Assembly (NCBI RefSeq): GCF_004346185.1
Contig: NZ_SMAI01000008.1
Span: 1 to 64,000, forward strand
Length of the DNA: 64,000 nt
Direction of reading: 5' to 3'
Source of the DNA: Aquabacter spiritensis
GTDB lineage: Bacteria > Pseudomonadota > Alphaproteobacteria > Rhizobiales > Xanthobacteraceae
This document shows, in pieces, positions 8,639-16,851 of this stretch. Under the pieces are notes generated by a model, which was not told the origin of the DNA, did no database searches, and saw only the letters and a program-made list of their open reading frames with translations. Both the position numbers and the translations under genes were made by a program. Position 1 is the first letter of the stretch; each line of letters starts with the position of its first letter.

Positions 8639-8726
8639 TGGCCGTGAACAAGGCCTTTTCGACCATTCTCTGGTGGACACCCCGCCATTCCGGCATATAG
8701 TGCTGAACCAATATCAAGAAGTACGA

Positions 8727-8742
8727 AATTGGTGAACCAATA
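8727..8742. promoter_or_regulatory. FadR/PdhR-type operator (second copy)
   Basis: AATTGGT-GA-ACCAATA, one mismatch in the outer pair, ending 8 bases before the ATG of the gene at 8751. Same sequence as the operator at 8621-8638, so one regulator should control both divergent promoters. A further half site, GAACCAATA, lies at about 8705. Confidence 0.65.
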
Positions 8743-8750
8743 GGACGATT

Positions 8751-9608
8751 ATGAAACTCGCCACCTACGACCTCGGCGGCACCGTTCGCGTCGGCCTCGT
8801 CTCGGACGACGAAACGAGCATTCAGCCCATCGCGGCCGCCGACATGCTGGACGCGATCGTCCGCTGGGACGAAATCGCCGGCGCCCTCGCGGGCGAAGAC
8901 AGCGTGCCGCTGTCGCGCGTCAGGCTGCTGGCCCCGATCCCGCACCCGCGCCGCAACATCATCTGCGTGGGCAAGAATTACCGCGACCACGCCAAGGAAT
9001 TCGCGCTCAGCGGGTTCGAGGCCGGCGCCGTCGCGGGCGCGGAGATCGACACCCATCCCGCCGTCTTCACCAAGCCCGCGAGCACGGTGATCGGCCCCGA
9101 TGCGGAGGTCGACACCCATCCCGGCGTCACCGATTCCATCGATTACGAGGTGGAGCTCGCGCTCGTCATCGGCCGCGGCGGGAAAGGCATCAAGGCGGCC
9201 GACGCCTTTTCGCACATCTTCGGCTACACCATCGTCAACGACGTCACCGCCCGCGATCTGCAGAAGAGCCACAAGCAGTGGTTCATCGGAAAATCGCTCG
9301 ATACCTTCTGCCCCATGGGTCCCTGGATCACCACGGCGGACGCGCTGGACGCGGAAAATCTCGACGTGAAGACCTGGGTGAACGGCGAATTGCGGCAGAA
9401 CGCGAACACCCGCGACCTCATCTTCACCATCCCCTCGCTCATCGAGACGATCTCGGCCGGCATGACGCTGGAGCCTGGCGACATCATCGCCACCGGCACC
9501 CCCTCCGGGGTCGGAATCGGCTTCAAGCCGCCGAAATTCCTGAAGTCGGGCGATGTCGTGAAGCTGTCCATCAGCGGCATCGGCGAATTGACCAACCGCT
9601 TCGCGTAA
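8751..9608 (+). CDS. Fumarylacetoacetate hydrolase (FAH) family protein
   Basis: 285 aa cytosolic enzyme. The FAH core is complete: NIICVGKNYRDHAKEF, then metal ligands Glu133 and Glu135 (DYEVELALVIG) and Asp164 (IVNDVTARD), and the family tail GDIIATGTPSGVG. Members hydrolyse acylpyruvates, hydrate 2-oxo-4-pentenoates or isomerise/decarboxylate homoprotocatechuate intermediates; the family alone does not say which. First gene of a plus-strand run with a TctC protein and a molybdenum hydroxylase, under the divergent GntR regulator. AGGA precedes the ATG. Confidence 0.92.
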   Translation: MKLATYDLGGTVRVGLVSDDETSIQPIAAADMLDAIVRWDEIAGALAGEDSVPLSRVRLLAPIPHPRRNIICVGKNYRDHAKEFALSGFEAGAVAGAEIDTHPAVFTKPASTVIGPDAEVDTHPGVTDSIDYEVELALVIGRGGKGIKAADAFSHIFGYTIVNDVTARDLQKSHKQWFIGKSLDTFCPMGPWITTADALDAENLDVKTWVNGELRQNANTRDLIFTIPSLIETISAGMTLEPGDIIATGTPSGVGIGFKPPKFLKSGDVVKLSISGIGELTNRFA

Positions 9609-9660
9609 CGCGGACCGGCGCCGGAAAGCCGGCACGCAGGCACAAGAATTGGAGACGGCA

Positions 9661-9682
9661 CGCCGGGCAGGTCAGCCCGGCG
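9661..9682 (+). other. Intercistronic hairpin between the FAH-family gene and the TctC gene
   Basis: CGCCGGGC-AGGTCA-GCCCGGCG, an 8-bp perfect stem with a 6-base loop and no following T tract. It sits 36 bases before the TctC start. It may stabilise or partly terminate the mRNA so that the binding protein is made in different amount. Confidence 0.5.
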
Positions 9683-9718
9683 CCTCCGGACCTCGGAAAA
9701 CATAAAGGGAGGAGACCC

Positions 9719-10690
9719 ATGTTCCGCCGCGCCACGCTCAGCCTTGCGCTTCTCGCAAGCGCCTTCGTCGCCCCTGCCGCCTTCGCGCAGCAGGATTATC
9801 CCAACCGGTCGATCCGCATCGTGGTGCCCTTCGGTCCCGGCGGCCCGGCGGACACCTATGCCCGCTTCATCGGCGCGCGCCTTCAGGACGTGTTCAAGCA
9901 GTCGGTGATCATCGAGAACAAGACCGGCGCGGGTGGCGTCATCGGCACGCTGGAGGCGGCGAAGGCGCCCGCCGACGGCTACACCCTCCTGATGATGTCC
10001 AACACCCAGACCGTCAACGAATCCCTGCTGCGCAAGAAGCCCTATGAGTTGATGAAGGATTTCGTCCCGGTCTCGCCGGTGAATTATTCCGATCTCGTCA
10101 TCGCCGTGAACCCGTCCGTGAAGGCGAAGACGCTCGAAGCCTTCATCGCCCTCGCCAAGGCCGAGCCGGGCAAGCTGAATTACGCCTCCTCCGGCCAGGG
10201 CACGCCCTACCATCTCGCGACCGAGCTGTTCCGGGCGATGACCGGCGTCGACATCGTGCATGTCGCCTACAAGAACAGCGGCGATGCGCGCACCGGCCTC
10301 ATCAGCGGCCAGGTGGACATGATGATGGACGCCGTCACCACCATGGCGCCGCAGGTGCGGGCCGGAAAGGCGGTCGCGCTCGCGACCACCGGCAAGACCC
10401 GCAGCAGCGTGCTGCCGGACGTTCCCACGGCGGAGCAGGCGGGCGTGAAGGGCTTCGAGGCCTCCATCTGGCTCGGCATCATGGCGCCGGCCGGCACGCC
10501 CCAGCCGATCGTGGACCGGCTGAACAAGGAGATCGTCGCGTATATGAGCGAGCCCGCGGTCAAGGCGGAATGGGCCAAGCAGGGCGCCTATCCTCTGATC
10601 ATGACGCCCGCGCAGTTCGGAGATTATCTGAAGACCGACATTGAGAAGTGGCGCAGCGTCGTCACGCGCTTCAACATCACGGCGGATTGA
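9719..10690 (+). CDS. Tripartite tricarboxylate transporter (TctC/Bug) family substrate-binding protein
   Basis: 323 aa. Signal peptide ends at about residue 24 (AFVAPAAFAQ). The TctC/Bug signature follows: YPNRSIRIVVPFGPGGPAD, then VIIENKTGAGGVIGT and DGYTLLMMS. GGGAGGAG precedes the ATG. No TctA or TctB membrane subunit is present nearby, so this is an orphan binding protein. It sits between the FAH-family enzyme and the molybdenum hydroxylase, so it likely binds their organic acid substrate in the periplasm. Confidence 0.93.
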   Translation: MFRRATLSLALLASAFVAPAAFAQQDYPNRSIRIVVPFGPGGPADTYARFIGARLQDVFKQSVIIENKTGAGGVIGTLEAAKAPADGYTLLMMSNTQTVNESLLRKKPYELMKDFVPVSPVNYSDLVIAVNPSVKAKTLEAFIALAKAEPGKLNYASSGQGTPYHLATELFRAMTGVDIVHVAYKNSGDARTGLISGQVDMMMDAVTTMAPQVRAGKAVALATTGKTRSSVLPDVPTAEQAGVKGFEASIWLGIMAPAGTPQPIVDRLNKEIVAYMSEPAVKAEWAKQGAYPLIMTPAQFGDYLKTDIEKWRSVVTRFNITAD

Positions 10691-10703
10691 GGCCGAGCGA
10701 CGA

Positions 10704-11171
10704 ATGCCGACCTACGCCCTGGAGATCAACGGCACGCCCCGGACCGTCACGGCCGAGGCGGACATCCCCCTCCTCTCGATCCTGCGGCAGGATCTCGGAC
10801 TTTCGGGTCCGCGGTTCGGCTGCGGGGCGGGTGCGTGCGGCGCCTGCCGCGTGCTGGTCGGCACGGAGTCGGTCGCGGCGTGCGACACGCCGCTCTGGGC
10901 CGTGGCGGGCAAAGCCGTCACCACGGTCGAGGGATTGGGCAGCGAAGAGGATCCGCACCCGTTGCAGCGCGCCTTCCTGAAACACCAGGCGATGCAGTGC
11001 GGCTATTGCGTTTCGGGCATCCTGATCTCCGCCGCGGCTTTGCTGCGGCGCGTCGCACGGCCGAGCGAGGCGGAAATCCGCGCGGCCCTCGACCGCAACC
11101 TCTGCCGGTGCGGGGCCCATAACCGCATGGTCCGGGCGATCCTCGCCGCCAGCGCGGAGATGGCGCCGTGA
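10704..11171 (+). CDS. Molybdenum hydroxylase small subunit, two [2Fe-2S] clusters (IorA/NicA-like)
   Basis: 155 aa. The N-terminal plant-type cluster ligands are Cys40, Cys45, Cys48 and Cys60 (GCGAGACGACRVLVG); the C-terminal cluster ligands are Cys99, Cys102, Cys134 and Cys136 (QCGYCVSG, LCRCGAH). This is the electron-transfer subunit of two-component xanthine-dehydrogenase-family hydroxylases such as isoquinoline 1-oxidoreductase and nicotinate dehydrogenase. It overlaps the large subunit by four bases (GTGA). There is no separate FAD subunit, as in IorAB. Confidence 0.93.
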   Translation: MPTYALEINGTPRTVTAEADIPLLSILRQDLGLSGPRFGCGAGACGACRVLVGTESVAACDTPLWAVAGKAVTTVEGLGSEEDPHPLQRAFLKHQAMQCGYCVSGILISAAALLRRVARPSEAEIRAALDRNLCRCGAHNRMVRAILAASAEMAP

Positions 11172-13288
11172 CCGACGCGCCCGCCGCCCCGCCTTTGCCA
11201 AAGAGCCTCGCGGCCAATCCCCTGCTTTCCCAATGGGTGCGCATCGGGGCCGAGGGCCGCATCGACATCCTGCCCGGCAAGGTCGAGATCGGACAGGGCA
11301 TCGCCACCGCCTTGCTCAAAATGGCCGCCGAGGCGCTGGAGGTGGACCCGGCCCGCATCCGCATGGTCCGCCCCGCCACTGGCGACAGCCCAGATGAGGG
11401 CGTGACGTCCGGCAGCCAGTCCATCCAGGATTGCGGCCGCGCGCTGCGCCATGTCTGCGCCGAAGTGCGCGACCTCTTCCGCGCCGAGGCCGCCCTGCGC
11501 CTCGGCGCCGATGCCGGCGCTCTCGGCCTCGAGGACGGCACCTTCGTCGGCCCCGGCAATGCCCGGCTGTCCTATTGGGAACTGGAAGACGCCGTTTCCC
11601 TCGAGCGCGCGGCGACGGCGGGGGTCCGCCCCGTCCGGCGCACCGGCCTCGACCTCGCCCGCATCGACCTCGCCGACAAGGTCTTCGGGCGCCCGCGATT
11701 CATCCATGACATGCGGCCGGAGGGAATGCTGCACGGGCGCGTCGTCCTTCCGCCGCGCACCGGCAGCAGCCCCCGCCGGGACCAGGACCTTGCCGCCCTC
11801 GCCGGCCCCGGCGTGCAACTCGTCGCGGACGGCGCCTTCATCGGCCTGCTCTCCGACGACGAGCGCAGCGTGGACCAGGCGGCCGCGCGCCTGCGCGAAA
11901 AGCTCGGATGGGAAGGCGGGACGCCCCTGCCCGACGAGGCCACGCTCGGCGACTGGCTCCGCGCGCAGCCGGTGGCTCCCGTGGTCGAGCAGCGCGGCGG
12001 CCCGGCCGAGCCGGCGGTACAAACGCTGGCGCGGTCCTTCTTGAAGCCGTTCATCGCCCACGGCTCCATGGCGCCGTCCTGCGCGCTCGCCCTCTGGTCG
12101 CCGGACGAGGCCGAAATCCTCCGCGTCTGGACGCACAGCCAGGGCATCTACAATCTGCGGGCCGACCTGTCGGTGGTCTTCGGTCTGCCGCCCGAGCGCA
12201 TCCGGGTGGAGCATGTCGAGGGCGCCGGCTGTTACGGCCACAATCCGGCCGACGACGTGGCGCTCGACGCCGCGCTTCTGGCACGGGCGGCACCGGGGCG
12301 CGTCGTGCGCGCCCAGATGAGCCGGGACGAGGAACTCGGCGGCGGCCCCTTCGCGCCCGCCATGCGCGTCGATGTGGAGGCGGACCTCGACGCGAGCGGG
12401 CGCCTCTGCGGCTGGCGCCACACCATCTGGAGCAATGGCCACAGCATGCGTCCTGGGCGCAGCAAGGCCTCGACCCTGCGTGCGGCGGCCCATGTCTCGG
12501 GCGGCGCCCCCTGGCCGATCGCCATCAACATGCCGGCCTCGAACGGCGGCGGCGCCGACCGCAATTCCATGCCGCTCTACGACATTCCGGCGGCGTGCGT
12601 GACGAACAACCGGCTCACCGTCATGCCCATCCGCACCTCGGCCATGCGGGCACTCGGGGCCTTCGCCAATGTGTTCGCCATCGAATCCATGATGGACGAA
12701 GCCGCTCTGGCCGTGGGCGAGGATGCGGTCGCCTTCCGCCTGCGCCATCTGTCGGACGACCGGGCGCGCGCCGTGATCCTGGAGGCGGCACGCCTCGGCC
12801 GCTGGCGCGAGGCGCCGCGCGCGGACGGCGAAGGACAGGGCTTCGCGTTCGCCCGCTACAAGAATACGGGCGCCTATTGCGCCGTGGTGGCGGATGTCGC
12901 CTGTACGGACGAGGTGCGCGTGAACCGCCTTCTCGTCGTGGTGGATGTCGGCGAGGTGATCAGCCATGACGGCGTCGTCAACCAGGTCGAGGGCGGCGCC
13001 ATCCAGGCGACGAGCTGGGCGCTGAAGGAAGCGGTGCATTTTTCCCCCGAAGGCATCCTCTCGCGGAGCTGGGAGGACTATCCCATCCTGCGGTTCAGCG
13101 AGGTCCCGGCGGTCGCGGTGCATGTTCTGGACCGCCCCGACGCACCGCCCATGGGCGCCGGAGAAGCCTCGCAGGGGCCCACGGGGGCCGCCATCGCGAA
13201 TGCGGTGCATGACGCGCTCGGCATGCGGATGACACGCTTCCCGCTCACCCGCGACACCCTCATCGAAGCCATGGAGCTCGGCCAGTGA
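11168..13288 (+). CDS. Molybdenum hydroxylase large subunit, molybdopterin-binding (IorB-like)
   Basis: 706 aa, GTG start overlapping the stop of the small subunit. Contains the Mo-pterin binding domains: DILPGKVEIGQGIATALLKM (residues about 34-55), the SGSQSIQDCGRALRHVC segment, and ALGAFANVFAIESMMDEAA. The catalytic Glu is about residue 666 in MGAGEASQGPTGAAIANA. No twin-arginine signal, unlike many IorB proteins, so a cytosolic enzyme is suggested. It would hydroxylate an N-heterocycle or aldehyde-like substrate. Together with the FAH-family enzyme this looks like a ring or acid degradation pathway. Confidence 0.9.
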   Translation: MTDAPAAPPLPKSLAANPLLSQWVRIGAEGRIDILPGKVEIGQGIATALLKMAAEALEVDPARIRMVRPATGDSPDEGVTSGSQSIQDCGRALRHVCAEVRDLFRAEAALRLGADAGALGLEDGTFVGPGNARLSYWELEDAVSLERAATAGVRPVRRTGLDLARIDLADKVFGRPRFIHDMRPEGMLHGRVVLPPRTGSSPRRDQDLAALAGPGVQLVADGAFIGLLSDDERSVDQAAARLREKLGWEGGTPLPDEATLGDWLRAQPVAPVVEQRGGPAEPAVQTLARSFLKPFIAHGSMAPSCALALWSPDEAEILRVWTHSQGIYNLRADLSVVFGLPPERIRVEHVEGAGCYGHNPADDVALDAALLARAAPGRVVRAQMSRDEELGGGPFAPAMRVDVEADLDASGRLCGWRHTIWSNGHSMRPGRSKASTLRAAAHVSGGAPWPIAINMPASNGGGADRNSMPLYDIPAACVTNNRLTVMPIRTSAMRALGAFANVFAIESMMDEAALAVGEDAVAFRLRHLSDDRARAVILEAARLGRWREAPRADGEGQGFAFARYKNTGAYCAVVADVACTDEVRVNRLLVVVDVGEVISHDGVVNQVEGGAIQATSWALKEAVHFSPEGILSRSWEDYPILRFSEVPAVAVHVLDRPDAPPMGAGEASQGPTGAAIANAVHDALGMRMTRFPLTRDTLIEAMELGQ

Positions 13289-13974
13289 AGCCTTTGCGGA
13301 TTCTCAGCGGCGGCGCCGCCGAAGCCCTGGTCGGAAGGACCGCCCCCGCTTTCACGGCGCAGAGCGGGTTCGACGTGACGGGCACCTTCGGCGCGGTCGG
13401 CGACATGGCGGCGAAGCTGCGCGGCGGCGAAGCTGCGGACATCATGATCCTGACGCGCGCGCTCATCGCCGACCTTGAGGCGGACGGGCTCCTGGTGGTG
13501 GGCAGCGCGGTCGATCTCGGCGCGGTGCCGACCTCCGTCGCCGTGCGCGCGGACGAGGCCGCGCCCGACGTCTCCAGCATGGAGGCGCTGCGCGCGGCGC
13601 TGCAGGCCGCGCCCGCTTTGTTCTGTCCGAACATCGAGACCTCGACGGCCGGACGGCATGTCGCCTGCGTCCTCGACGCGCTCGGCATCCGGCGCGAGAT
13701 GGACGCGCGGCTGCGCGTCTATCCCAACGGCGCCACGGCCATGGCCGCGCTGGCCGCGAGCGGCATTCCCGGCGCCATCGGCACGACCCAGGCGACCGAA
13801 ATCCTGAACACGCCCGGCATCCGCCTCGTCGCCCATCTGCCGCCGGGTGCCGACCTGCGCACGGTCTATACTGCGGCGGTGACGGCGGGCAGCCCGCACC
13901 CCGGCGAGGCCGGCGCGTTCATCGCCGCTTTGGGGGCAAGCCCGAGCCGCCCGGACCTCGGCTTCGAGGTCTGA
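13285..13974 (+). CDS. ModA-like (molybdate-binding-protein fold) protein without signal peptide
   Basis: 229 aa. Type II periplasmic binding protein fold of the ModA family: an LRILSGGAAEAL start, then FTAQSGFDVTGTFGAVG, GEAADIMILTRALI and GIPGAIGTTQATEI. GTG start overlapping the hydroxylase stop by four bases, so it is translationally coupled. There is no hydrophobic leader, so it should stay in the cytoplasm, unlike a ModA transporter subunit. It could deliver molybdate or cofactor to the hydroxylase or act as a ligand sensor; both are inference. Confidence 0.8.
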   Translation: MKPLRILSGGAAEALVGRTAPAFTAQSGFDVTGTFGAVGDMAAKLRGGEAADIMILTRALIADLEADGLLVVGSAVDLGAVPTSVAVRADEAAPDVSSMEALRAALQAAPALFCPNIETSTAGRHVACVLDALGIRREMDARLRVYPNGATAMAALAASGIPGAIGTTQATEILNTPGIRLVAHLPPGADLRTVYTAAVTAGSPHPGEAGAFIAALGASPSRPDLGFEV

Positions 13975-13976
13975 GG

Positions 13977-13993
13977 GCGGCGGCATCCGCCGC
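13977..13993. terminator. Hairpin between convergent genes
   Basis: GCGGCGG-CAT-CCGCCGC, a perfect 7-bp stem with a 3-base loop, right after the stop of the ModA-like gene and facing the convergent TctC gene. No strong T tract, so termination would be weak or factor-assisted. Confidence 0.45.
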
Positions 13994-14011
13994 GTGCGGC
14001 GCGGACCTCGC

Positions 14012-14980
14012 TCAGTCGGCGGCGATGCCGCGCTCGGCGATGACGCTCTGCCAGAGCTTGGAGCTGGCGACGATGGTGGCCTGCAGCTCGGCCGGGCTGC
14101 CGGTCATGGGAATGAAGCCGGCGGCCAGGAAGATGCGCTTCACCTCCGGCTGGGCGACCACGTCGCGGATGGCGGCGTTCAGCTTCTGCGTGATGTCCGG
14201 CGAAAGGCCCGCAGGACCGACGAGGCCGAACCAGTTCTCCTGCTTGAAGCCCGCGAACATGTCGGAGATCAGCGGCGTTCCCGGCGGAAGCCGGTCCGGC
14301 GTCGTAGTGGACATGCCCATCAGCTTCAGCTTCCCGGCGCGGATATAATCCAGCATGGTCGGCGTCGAGGTGGTGAGAAGCACCTGGACCTCGCCATTCA
14401 TGACGCCGAGCGTGGTCACGGACGAGCCCTTATAGGGCACGGCGCTGAGCTGGATGCCCGCGGTCTGGGCGAGCAGCTCGGTGGAGAGATGGCCGGAGGA
14501 CCCGGTGCCGGCATGGGCGTAAAGCAACGGCTTCTCCTGCCGCTTGGCATAGGCGACGAAGCCCTCGAGGTCGTCGACCGGAAGATCGCCGTTCACCACC
14601 AGGATCATCGGCTGGGTGGCGACGAGGGAGATCGGGGTGAAGCTGGTCATGGCGTCGTAGCCGGCCTGCTTCTGCAGCAGCGGCGCGATCACGCTCGGCC
14701 CGTCATTGCTGAACAGCAGCGTGTAGCCGTCCGGTGTAGCCTTCGCGACCTCGCGGGCGGCGATGGCCCCCGCGGCGCCCGCCCGGTTTTCGACGACGAC
14801 GGGCTGGCCGAGCAACCGGGACAAAGGATCCTGCATGGCGCGCGCCATGACGTCCGTCGTGCCGCCCGGCGGATAGGGCACGAGGACCCGGATCGGCCGC
14901 TCCGGATACGGCGCCGCCTGCGCGCCGGAGAGCGCGAACGGGAGCGCGGCGGCAAAAAGCGCCAGGATGAAGCGCACCAT
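14012..14980 (-). CDS. TctC/Bug family substrate-binding protein
   Basis: 322 aa with signal peptide (about 1-22, ending GAQAAPYP). The family motifs RPIRVLVPYPPGGTTDVMA, VVVENRAGAAGA and DGYTLLFSN are present. AGGAGG lies 7 bases before the ATG. Monocistronic and divergent from the CoA-transferase / ThDP lyase operon. No membrane partners are nearby. It may supply or sense the acid processed by the divergent operon. Confidence 0.93.
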   Translation of the reverse strand: MVRFILALFAAALPFALSGAQAAPYPERPIRVLVPYPPGGTTDVMARAMQDPLSRLLGQPVVVENRAGAAGAIAAREVAKATPDGYTLLFSNDGPSVIAPLLQKQAGYDAMTSFTPISLVATQPMILVVNGDLPVDDLEGFVAYAKRQEKPLLYAHAGTGSSGHLSTELLAQTAGIQLSAVPYKGSSVTTLGVMNGEVQVLLTTSTPTMLDYIRAGKLKLMGMSTTTPDRLPPGTPLISDMFAGFKQENWFGLVGPAGLSPDITQKLNAAIRDVVAQPEVKRIFLAAGFIPMTGSPAELQATIVASSKLWQSVIAERGIAAD

Positions 14981-15214
14981 GGAAAGCCTCCTTGGATGTG
15001 GCGCGCTTATGGGCTGCGCGCCTTGTTCGGCGTCCGGCCTCTTCCCCATCCCGCGCAGCGCTTTGCAATTCGGATGGTCGGAAGATGGAAATACGCGCCC
15101 TGCGTGCGCAGTTGGGCCTGAATTCTTGCGGCACCCGCGCGAACAGGACGTATTCGTGCGGACGATGCGTGAAACCCTAAGCAACCGCGCCGGACCCGCC
15201 TAAGACGATTTCGC

Positions 15215-15226
15215 TATCCACGGATA
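15215..15226. promoter_or_regulatory. Small palindrome, operator candidate
   Basis: TATCC-AC-GGATA, perfect 5-bp arms, in the gap upstream of the CoA-transferase operon. Short enough to arise by chance; noted because an independent palindrome lies 80 bases further on. Confidence 0.25.
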
Positions 15227-15303
15227 ACCAGACGGCATGGCCGGCCTGCCGGCGGGACGGGCGGGAGCGGCCGTGCCGCCCGCGCGCCCGCCGATGCCCC
15301 TCC

Positions 15304-15319
15304 GTTATGCGCACATAAC
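15304..15319. promoter_or_regulatory. LysR-type operator candidate
   Basis: GTTATG-CGCA-CATAAC, perfect 6-bp arms with the T-N11-A pattern typical of LysR regulator sites, about 200 bases upstream of the CoA-transferase start. The nearest LysR gene in the window is at 22619-23563; the pairing is only a guess. Confidence 0.4.
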
Positions 15320-15531
15320 CAAATGGTCTTGGGCCTGTCGGCCGCCGATCCCTACTGTCCATGAACCAACGGCGTCGCGCCGGAGCATCGGCGGCTCAAT
15401 CCGGCCCCGGAGCAAATAGAGCGCGCGCCGCGCGGCGAAGACGTCGTGGCCCGCCTATGGCCCGGAAGACGGACGTCCCGCGCCGCGCAGCTGGGAAAAA
15501 TGGGAGGAGGATCAGAGTGGAGGATCGCGAC

Positions 15532-16818
15532 ATGTCCCTCGGCGCCGAAGCCCGCGACACCGGCCCGGCGGTCGGAACCGAGGCGCCGGAGCGCGCCCAA
15601 GCGACGAAGCGGGCCGCCCTCTCCGGCGTGCGGGTGGTGGACCTGACCCAGTTCGAGGCCGGGCCGGTCTGCACCGAGACCCTGGCCTGGCTGGGCGCCG
15701 AGGTGATCAAGGTGGAGGCCCCCGGCCGGGGCGAGCAGGGCCGCAAGGCGACCACCGACGCCGCCGGGCTCGATTCCAACTTCTTCCTGATCCTCAACGC
15801 CAACAAGCGCAGCATCACCTGCAACCTGAAGAGCGAAGAGGGCCGCGCGCTGTTCCGGCGGCTCATCGCCGAGGCCGACGTGCTGATCGAGAATTTCGCG
15901 CCCGGCGCCATCGAGCGGCTCGGCTTCTCCTATGACGCGGTGAAGGAGATCAATCCCGCGATCATCTATGCCCAGATCAAGGGCTTCGCGCCCGAGGGCC
16001 CGTATGCGAATTATCTCGCCTTCGACGCCGTCGCCCAGGCGGCCGGCGGCAGCCTGTCGATCACCGGAGAGGCGGACGGGCGCCCCATCAAGCCGGGCCT
16101 CAACGTCGCCGACACCGGCGCGGGCCTGCACTGCGCCATCGGGATCCTGGCCGCGCTCTACCAGCGGCGCGTCACCGGCGAGGGCCAGCGCATCGAAGTG
16201 GCGATGCAGGACGCAGTGATCAATTTCGGCCGCATCGCCTTCGCCGCCCAGGCCAATTCCGGCAAGGCCGCGCCCCGCACCGGCAACCAGAGCATCCTCG
16301 CCGGCACCTCCCCGAGCGAGGTCTATCCCTGCAAGGGCGGCGGTCCGAACGATTATTGCTACGTCTACACCACCCGCGCCGGCAACCATCATTGGGACCG
16401 GCTGCTCGCCGTGATCGGCCGCGAAGACCTGCTCACCGACGCGCGCTTCACGACCCCCAAGAACAGGCAGGCGAATTATCGCGAGGTGGACGCCATCATC
16501 GCCGAATGGACCCGGCGGCACGACAAGCGGACGGTCATGACGCTGTTCGGCGAAGCCGGCATCCCGGCGAGCGCGGTGTTCGACACCATGGAGCTGTCGC
16601 GCGATCCCCACCTGCGGGCCCGCGGCACCTTCGTCACCGTGGACCATCCCGAGCGCGGCGCCTTCACCATGCCCGGCTTCATGGTGAAAATGTCCGGCTC
16701 CCAGGTTCCCGCCACCGCCGCGCCTTTGCTCGGCGCCGACAATGCGGACGTCTATGGCGCGCTGCTCGACCTGTCGCAGGACGAGCTGGACCGCCTGAAG
16801 CAGGCGGACGTCATCTGA
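15532..16818 (+). CDS. CaiB/BaiF (family III) CoA-transferase
   Basis: 428 aa from the ATG at 15532 (GGAGG 8 bases upstream). A GTG at 15517, also with a strong GGAGGAGG site, would add five residues. The fold starts at LSGVRVVDLTQFEAGPVCTE; LGAEVIKVEAPGRGEQ and LIENFAPGAIERLGFSYD are family motifs. The conserved aspartate that carries the acyl group lies in GLNVADTGAGLHCAIG. Formyl-CoA:oxalate and related transferases belong here. It precedes a ThDP enzyme of oxalyl-CoA decarboxylase / 2-hydroxyacyl-CoA lyase type, so it probably activates the acid for that enzyme. Confidence 0.9.
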   Translation: MSLGAEARDTGPAVGTEAPERAQATKRAALSGVRVVDLTQFEAGPVCTETLAWLGAEVIKVEAPGRGEQGRKATTDAAGLDSNFFLILNANKRSITCNLKSEEGRALFRRLIAEADVLIENFAPGAIERLGFSYDAVKEINPAIIYAQIKGFAPEGPYANYLAFDAVAQAAGGSLSITGEADGRPIKPGLNVADTGAGLHCAIGILAALYQRRVTGEGQRIEVAMQDAVINFGRIAFAAQANSGKAAPRTGNQSILAGTSPSEVYPCKGGGPNDYCYVYTTRAGNHHWDRLLAVIGREDLLTDARFTTPKNRQANYREVDAIIAEWTRRHDKRTVMTLFGEAGIPASAVFDTMELSRDPHLRARGTFVTVDHPERGAFTMPGFMVKMSGSQVPATAAPLLGADNADVYGALLDLSQDELDRLKQADVI

Positions 16819-16851
16819 CACCGCGTTCAACGACAGAGATGGCGCACCGTC

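Larger units (their letters stand above)
14981..15516. other. Divergent promoter region without genes
   Basis: 536 bases between the TctC gene (minus) and the CoA-transferase operon (plus). No credible gene is seen. It holds two small palindromes, annotated separately at 15215-15226 and 15304-15319, that could be operators. Confidence 0.6.
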
